DNA of 10,354 bases from JBKBMT01 sp046295655 (GTDB lineage: Bacteria > Pseudomonadota > Alphaproteobacteria > Rhodobacterales > Rhodobacteraceae), in contig JBKBMT010000080.1 in assembly GCA_046295655.1 (NCBI GenBank), positions 1-10,354 of the forward strand. The letters run 5' to 3'. The notes under the pieces were generated by a model. That model was given only the letters and a program-made list of their open reading frames with translations, searched no databases and was not told the origin of the DNA. A program made the translations under genes and the position numbers. Position 1 is the first letter of the stretch; every line of letters starts with the position of its first letter. Shown here in pieces: positions 6,774 to 10,354 of this stretch.

Positions 6774-8366
6774 TCAGCCCGACGGTCGCGGGATCAGCGC
6801 CCGCAGGCTCTGCAGGTCGTCGATCTCGTCCGGTCGCTTGTCGCGCCGCCAGCGCAGCATCCGCGGAAATCGCAGCGCGACGCCGGACTTGTGGCGGGCG
6901 CTTTCCTGGACCCCCTCGAAGCCCAGCTCGAACACCAGTTCGGGCGGAACGCGCCTGACCGGCCCGAAGCGTTCCAGCGTGTTGCGCCGGACCCAGCGGG
7001 TGATTTCCTCGAATTCGGCATCGGTCAGGCCCGAATAGGCCTTGGCGACCGGGACCAGGGCGTTGCCCTCGCGCAGCGCGAAGGTGAAATCGGTGTAGAG
7101 GGTCGCGCGGCGGCCGTGGCCGGCCTGGGCGTAGACCATCACCGCGTCGATCGTGTAGGGGTCGAGCTTCCATTTCCACCAGTCGCCGCGACGGCGCCCG
7201 CCGGTATAGGCGCTGTCCAGACGTTTCAGCATCAGCCCCTCGGCACCACGGTCCCGGGCCGTCGCGCGCAGCCCGGCCAGCGCCTCCCAGTCGTCGAATT
7301 CCACGGCAGGCGAAAGGCCAAGGGGCGTGCCGGGCGGCAGCGGGGCTACGAGTTCCGCCAGCCCCCGGCGCCGGTCGGCCAGCGACGCGTCCCGCAGGTC
7401 GCACCCCGCCCGTTCCAGAAGGTCGTAGGCCAGGATCCGCGCCGGAGCCTCGGACAGAAGTCGCTTCGGAACTGTCCGGCGCCCGATCCGCGATTGCAGC
7501 GAAGCGAACGGCATGGGCCGCCCCGCGGCGGTGTCCCAGGCCACGAGTTCGCCATCGATCACCGTGCCCTCGGGCAGGGCCCGCCCAAGCACGGCGAGCT
7601 CCGGGAACCGGTCGGTCATCAGCTCCTCGCCGCGGGACCACAGATGCAGAACCCCGCCGCGGCGGATCGCCTGGGCGCGGATGCCGTCCCATTTCCACTC
7701 TGCCTGCCACCCGGACGGCGCGCCCAGATCCGCCGGCGGCAGGTCGAGCTGATGGGCCAGCGCGAAGGGATAGGGCCGTGCCTCGTCGCCCCTGCCTGCG
7801 ATCAGGTCGGCGAAGGCCGTCGTCGCCGGATCCCAGTTGCCGGTCAGCCGCTGCGCCAGCGCCGCCTGGTCGATGCCGGTCGCCAGCGCAAGGCCCCGGG
7901 TCATCAACCCCTGGCTCACCCCCATGCGGAAGCCGCCGGTGATCAGCTTGTTGAACACGAAGCGTTCGGTTGCGGGCAACCGGTCCCAGGCATCGACGAC
8001 CGCGGCCCGGCGGGTCGCGGCGGGGGCGCCGACCAGACCGGTCAGCAGGGCGATCCAGTCGGACAGGCTGCGGTCGGAGGACAGTGCCGGCGGTGGGAGC
8101 AGATGGGCGATGGTTTCTGCCAGGTCGCCCGCCACCGCGTGGCATTCCCCGAACAGCCAGTCCGGTATCCCCGCCACCTCACCCGCCCAGAGACGCAGTT
8201 CGGTGGTGCTGGCCATGCGGCGCGGCCGGCGATGAGACAGGAGCGCGATGGTCCAGACCCGGTCCGGTTCCGGCGCGGTGCGAAAATAGCCGGCCAGCGC
8301 CTCGGTCTTGACGCCGGATCGCGTGGTGCCGTCGAGTGCGGCGAAAAGGGCGGCGAACCGTCTCAT
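6774..8366 (-). CDS. ATP-dependent DNA ligase (cisplatin damage response type)
   Basis: A 530-aa ATP-dependent ligase that seals DNA nicks through a lysine-AMP intermediate. In order: an N-terminal helical DNA-binding domain (about 1-190, with FNKLITGGFRMGVS), the nucleotidyltransferase domain with motif I EWKWDGIR at 223-230 (adenylated lysine K225), motif III VIDGELVAW, motif IV EGLMLKR (376-382), motif V WWKWKLDP (396-403), and a C-terminal OB-fold (about 405-520) with VFELGFEGVQESARHKSGVALRFPR. This length and text match the ligase that travels with an MBL-fold exonuclease, named for a cisplatin damage response, and not the NHEJ ligase LigD. The ATG at 8364-8366 gives the family N-terminus (MRRFAALFAALD) and has GGA 9 bases upstream; longer starts inside the exonuclease gene are not family-like. 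It follows the exonuclease gene after 61 bases. All nucleotidyltransferase motifs are intact. Ligase-associated helicase and PdeM genes are not in the window. Confidence 0.94.
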   Translation of the reverse strand: MRRFAALFAALDGTTRSGVKTEALAGYFRTAPEPDRVWTIALLSHRRPRRMASTTELRLWAGEVAGIPDWLFGECHAVAGDLAETIAHLLPPPALSSDRSLSDWIALLTGLVGAPAATRRAAVVDAWDRLPATERFVFNKLITGGFRMGVSQGLMTRGLALATGIDQAALAQRLTGNWDPATTAFADLIAGRGDEARPYPFALAHQLDLPPADLGAPSGWQAEWKWDGIRAQAIRRGGVLHLWSRGEELMTDRFPELAVLGRALPEGTVIDGELVAWDTAAGRPMPFASLQSRIGRRTVPKRLLSEAPARILAYDLLERAGCDLRDASLADRRRGLAELVAPLPPGTPLGLSPAVEFDDWEALAGLRATARDRGAEGLMLKRLDSAYTGGRRRGDWWKWKLDPYTIDAVMVYAQAGHGRRATLYTDFTFALREGNALVPVAKAYSGLTDAEFEEITRWVRRNTLERFGPVRRVPPELVFELGFEGVQESARHKSGVALRFPRMLRWRRDKRPDEIDDLQSLRALIPRPSG

Positions 8367-8427
8367 GCGAGGGTGTCCAGGGGATGCCCGGACCGGGCGG
8401 CGACGGGGAAGGGGCAGCGTGACCGGA

Positions 8428-9444
8428 TCATCCGACAGCCCCATCATCGGCATCCTCGCCGCCGAACTCGGTGGCAAGCACGCCCGCATCCAGCCCCTGT
8501 TCTCCAAGCCAGCGGGCAAAGGCGGCCGTGTAGCCGTGGGTGACAAGCACCCGCTCGGCGCCGGTGGCGGCGATGGCCTCGGCCAGTCCGGGCCAGTCGG
8601 CGTGGTCCGAGATGACGAACCCGGTTCCCAGCGCCCGGCGGCGGCGGACCCCGCGCAACGCCATCCAGCCCGAGGCGGCCGCATGGGCACCGTCGCGGAA
8701 CCGGCGCGCCCAGGGCGTGCCAAGCGCCCCGGGCGGCGCCACGACCAGCGCGCCGGCGCAGGCGGCCAGGTCGGTATCGGGGGTCACGCGCAGCGTCGGC
8801 GGGATCGGATAGCCCGCCGCGCGCAGGGTCCGGCAGGTTTCCTCCACTGCGCCATGGGTCAGGATCGGCCCCGGACCCCCGGCGCCCAGCATGGCGATCA
8901 ACCGTTGCGCCTTGCCCAGCGCATAGGCGCCGATCAGGGCGAACCGGCCCGCCGCGGCATGGCCGGCCCACCAGGCGCGGATCTCGGCCGCGATCTCGGC
9001 CTGCGGACGCCAGCGGAAGACCGGCAGGCCGAAGGTGCATTCGCTGATGAAGGTATGGCAGCGCAGCGCCACGAAGGGTTCCGACAGACCGTCGGTTTCG
9101 GTCTTGTAGTCCCCCGAGACCACCCAGACCTCGCCGCCGACCTCGACCCGGACCTGGGCCGAGCCCGGAACATGCCCTGCCGGGTGCAGACTGACGCGGG
9201 CGTTGCCGACCGTCAGCACCTCGCCATAGGGCAGGGCGGCGGCCTCGACCGGCCCGAGCCGCTGGCGCAACACCGCAAGGGTGCCGGGGGTTGCGACATG
9301 CCGGCCATGGCCCGGGCGGGCATGGTCGGAATGGGCATGGGTGATCACCGCCCGCGGGACCGGCCGCCAGGGGTCGATGAAGAAGTCTCCGGCCGGGCAG
9401 TAGAGCCCGCGGTCGGTCAGTGTGAGGACGGGATCGCGCGACAT
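8428..9444 (-). CDS. Ligase-associated DNA damage response exonuclease (MBL/beta-CASP fold)
   Basis: A 338-aa metallo-beta-lactamase-fold nuclease related to SNM1/Artemis and YSH1. It likely trims DNA ends for the adjacent ligase. Metal-site motifs are THAHSDH (35-41, ligands H36, H38, D40, H41), H91 in HPAGHVPGSA, and D112 in SGDYKTE. Later blocks are ISECTFGLPVFRW (133-145), GAYALGKAQR (172-181), ISDHAD (278-283) and LVTHGY (300-305), the beta-CASP-like distal histidine motifs. The chosen ATG (9442-9444) gives the typical short lead-in before LTLTDRGLYCPAGDFFIDPW; no good ribosome site is visible, and no nearby alternative ATG exists in frame. It is first gene of a pair with the ligase and is divergent from the kbp-like gene across a 205-base spacer. 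Its stop TGA overlaps an ATG of a short frame that reaches exactly to the ligase start. Confidence 0.93.
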   Translation of the reverse strand: MSRDPVLTLTDRGLYCPAGDFFIDPWRPVPRAVITHAHSDHARPGHGRHVATPGTLAVLRQRLGPVEAAALPYGEVLTVGNARVSLHPAGHVPGSAQVRVEVGGEVWVVSGDYKTETDGLSEPFVALRCHTFISECTFGLPVFRWRPQAEIAAEIRAWWAGHAAAGRFALIGAYALGKAQRLIAMLGAGGPGPILTHGAVEETCRTLRAAGYPIPPTLRVTPDTDLAACAGALVVAPPGALGTPWARRFRDGAHAAASGWMALRGVRRRRALGTGFVISDHADWPGLAEAIAATGAERVLVTHGYTAAFARWLGEQGLDAGVLATEFGGEDADDGAVG

Positions 9445-9487
9445 GGCAGACAGGTAGGGCGCGACGGCCGGAAAGGGAACGGATGAC

Positions 9488-9526
9488 GCGGTCCGGTCGG
9501 CCCCGCCGGTGCCCGACCCGGACCGC
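9488..9526. other. Strong hairpin (inverted repeat) in the exonuclease/kbp divergent spacer
   Basis: GCGGTCCGG at 9488-9496 is perfectly repeated in reverse complement at 9518-9526. TCGG (9497-9500) also pairs with CCGA (9513-9516), leaving one bulged base (9517) and a 12-base loop. That gives 13 base pairs in all. No T-run follows on either strand, so it is not a standard intrinsic terminator. It lies 44 bases before the exonuclease ATG and 124 before the kbp ATG. The spacer 9445-9649 holds no gene that I can support. Confidence 0.6.
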
Positions 9527-9605
9527 TCCCGACGGTTCCGGTCTTTCGACGCGGCCCGGATGGAGGACCGGTTGATTTCGGGACAGGGACGGGGAAAGCT
9601 GGCCC

Positions 9606-9623
9606 TGCCGGGACGGCCCGGCA
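9606..9623 (+). other. Hairpin in the leader of the Kbp-like gene
   Basis: TGCCGGG (9606-9612) and CCCGGCA (9617-9623) form a perfect 7-bp stem with the loop ACGG. It ends 12 bases before the AAGGGAG ribosome site (9636-9642). Whether it lies within the transcript depends on an unidentified start site. Confidence 0.45.
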
Positions 9624-9649
9624 CAGGTGAACCGTAAGGGAGTGGGGCG

Positions 9650-10084
9650 ATGGGTGTCTGGTCGTTCGTCAAGGGCGCTGGCAAGAAGATCTTCGGCAAG
9701 GCGGAGGCGGCGACACCCGACCTGCCGCCGGACGAGGCGCTGAAGAAGGAAATGAAGGACCTCGGGCTCGACGCCGAGGAACTGGAGTTCAAGGTCGAAG
9801 GCGAGAAGGTGGTGATCAAGGGCACCGCCGCGAGCCCCGAGGTGCAGCAGAAGGTGATCCTTGCCGCCGGCAACGTCGAGGGCATCGCCGAGGTCGAGGC
9901 CGAGGCGGCCGGACCGGAGCCGCGGTTCCACACCGTGGCGAAGGGCGACACCCTGTCGGCGATTGCCAAGAAGACCCTGGGCAACGCCAACCGCTACAAC
10001 GAGATCTTCGAGGCGAACCGCCCGATGCTGACCCACCCGGACAAGATCTATCCCGGTCAGGTCCTGCGGATCCCGGAGAGCTGA
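9650..10084 (+). CDS. kbp: BON-LysM protein, Kbp/YgaU (potassium-binding protein) homologue
   Basis: A 144-aa cytoplasmic protein with no signal peptide, matching E. coli Kbp (YgaU, 149 aa) in length and layout. It starts MGVWSFVKGAGKKIFG, like the 'MGLFNFVKDAGEKLW' start of Kbp. A BON domain follows at about 29-87 (ALKKEMKDLGL through VEGIAEVEAE), then a LysM domain at about 93-142 (FHTVAKGDTLSAIAKKTLGNANRYNEIFEANRPMLTHPDKIYPGQVLRIPE), nearly identical to the Kbp LysM. E. coli Kbp binds K+ and helps cells grow at high external potassium; whether that holds here is inference from similarity. The start is supported by AAGGGAG 7 bases upstream of the ATG. The composition is lysine- and glutamate-rich, unlike its arginine-rich neighbours. 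It is a single gene, divergent from the exonuclease. Such proteins are often annotated LysM peptidoglycan-binding domain protein, but absence of an export signal argues against a wall role. Confidence 0.92.
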   Translation: MGVWSFVKGAGKKIFGKAEAATPDLPPDEALKKEMKDLGLDAEELEFKVEGEKVVIKGTAASPEVQQKVILAAGNVEGIAEVEAEAAGPEPRFHTVAKGDTLSAIAKKTLGNANRYNEIFEANRPMLTHPDKIYPGQVLRIPES

Positions 10085-10126
10085 TCCGACGCTGCGTCGC
10101 GACGGCCGTGACGCGGCGTAGCGCGC

Positions 10127-10150
10127 CCCGCATCGCGCTTGCGGTGCGGG
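10127..10150 (+). terminator. Possible terminator hairpin after the Kbp-like gene
   Basis: CCCGCATCGC (10127-10136) pairs with GCGGTGCGGG (10141-10150) over 10 bp with one T-G wobble and a GCTT loop, starting 43 bases after the kbp stop. The bases that follow (AGCAAACCTTTC) lack a solid T-run, so termination would be weak or the structure has another use. Confidence 0.35.
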
Positions 10151-10181
10151 AGCAAACCTTTCATCCTGCCGGGCGGAGGAA

Positions 10182-10198
10182 CCCGCGCACGACGCGGG
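10182..10198 (+). other. Hairpin just upstream of the acyl-CoA synthetase ribosome site
   Basis: CCCGCG (10182-10187) and CGCGGG (10193-10198) form a 6-bp stem with a five-base loop. It ends 12 bases before the GGGGAGGA ribosome site at 10211-10218. A short GC-rich stem like this can occur by chance in this base composition. Confidence 0.25.
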
Positions 10199-10227
10199 GA
10201 CGAACGCACAGGGGAGGACCGCCGCAC

Positions 10228-10354
10228 ATGGCCCGATTTGCCACGATTGCCGACCGTGATGCAGTAGAGGCAGAGGCCGCCTGGGCCGACCGGGACGTGC
10301 CGCGGACGCTGCACGCATTCCTGTCGGACGTGGCGCGCCGGCACGGCAGCCGTC
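10228..10354 (+). CDS. Probable AMP-binding acyl-CoA synthetase, N-terminal fragment (runs off right edge)
   Basis: The first 42 codons are present and the frame is open to the edge. A strong GGGGAGGA (10211-10218) lies 9 bases before the ATG. The peptide begins MARFATIADRDAVEAEAAW and continues DVPRTLHAFLSDVARRHGSR. The second half resembles the N-terminal helix of ANL-superfamily acyl-CoA synthetases ('P.TL..FL...A.RHG.R'), which precedes the strand 'PA.....'. Such enzymes activate fatty acids with ATP and CoA. The catalytic motifs (the P-loop-like TSGTTG block and others) would lie beyond the window, so the function rests on this short segment alone. Confidence 0.55.
   Translation, partial: MARFATIADRDAVEAEAAWADRDVPRTLHAFLSDVARRHGSR

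Noticed and set aside
6699..8543. Plus-strand 614-codon frame opposite the ligase
   Set aside because: Shadow frame; the ligase motifs on the other strand are complete and explain the coding potential.
8367..8723. Longer ligase start inside the exonuclease gene
   Set aside because: The added 119 residues are low complexity and unlike ligase N-termini. The ATG at 8364-8366 gives the family start and has an acceptable ribosome site.
9476..9539. GGAAC-like boxes considered as EcfG stress-sigma promoters near kbp
   Set aside because: No CGTT-type partner at 16-17 bases on either strand, so there is no promoter match.
8444..10318. Minus-strand 624-codon frame over the exonuclease, spacer and kbp
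   Set aside because: It crosses the divergent spacer and runs antisense to kbp, with arginine/glycine-rich text and no domain.
1..10354. Search for mobile elements, CRISPR arrays, tRNA or phage genes
   Set aside because: No repeats of suitable length, transposase or integrase text, or tRNA-like cloverleaf was seen; genes are tightly packed core functions.

Overview
The window is high-GC chromosomal DNA. Gene content, gene order and protein style fit an alphaproteobacterium of the Rhodobacteraceae/Paracoccaceae group (Rhodobacter, Paracoccus, Rhodovulum and relatives). The pointers are a divergent priA and fsa-type transaldolase with a DUF484 gene behind it, a DUF4389 membrane protein, a clade-3 M3 oligoendopeptidase, a ligase-associated exonuclease/ligase pair and a Kbp/YgaU homologue. 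It reads as an ordinary, well-kept core region. I see no insertion sequence, prophage, CRISPR array, rRNA, tRNA or obvious foreign island.

Layout, left to right. (1) 1-797, minus strand: start of a DUF484 gene running off the left edge, preceded by a 217-aa transaldolase-like gene. (2) 904-3108, plus: full-length PriA, the replication-restart helicase, divergent from the transaldolase. (3) 3105-4359, minus: a two-gene unit of a Tat-exported metal-dependent 'cyclase family' hydrolase followed by an AhpD-like carboxymuconolactone decarboxylase family protein. (4) 4542-4847, plus: a small DUF4389 membrane protein. (5) 4852-6678, minus: oligoendopeptidase F family metallopeptidase. (6) 6774-9444, minus: a DNA repair pair, first an MBL-fold exonuclease, then an ATP-dependent DNA ligase. 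(7) 9650-10084, plus: BON-LysM protein of the Kbp/YgaU type. (8) 10228 to the right edge, plus: start of a probable acyl-CoA synthetase.

Functional links. PriA and the exonuclease/ligase pair both serve genome maintenance but are separate units. The cyclase and AhpD-like genes lie 10 bp apart and are probably co-transcribed; their substrate cannot be read from the sequence. The other genes look like neighbours without a shared pathway.

I found no convincing wholly new system. The most useful second looks are: a transaldolase-type active site in a protein of the family often named fructose-6-phosphate aldolase; a 22-codon frame fitting exactly, with an ATGA overlap at each end, between the exonuclease and ligase genes; a strong hairpin in the exonuclease/kbp divergent spacer; a CxxC at the extreme N-terminus of a Tat signal peptide; and paired TTGACA boxes upstream of the cyclase gene. 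No gene-free stretch exceeds about 205 bases.
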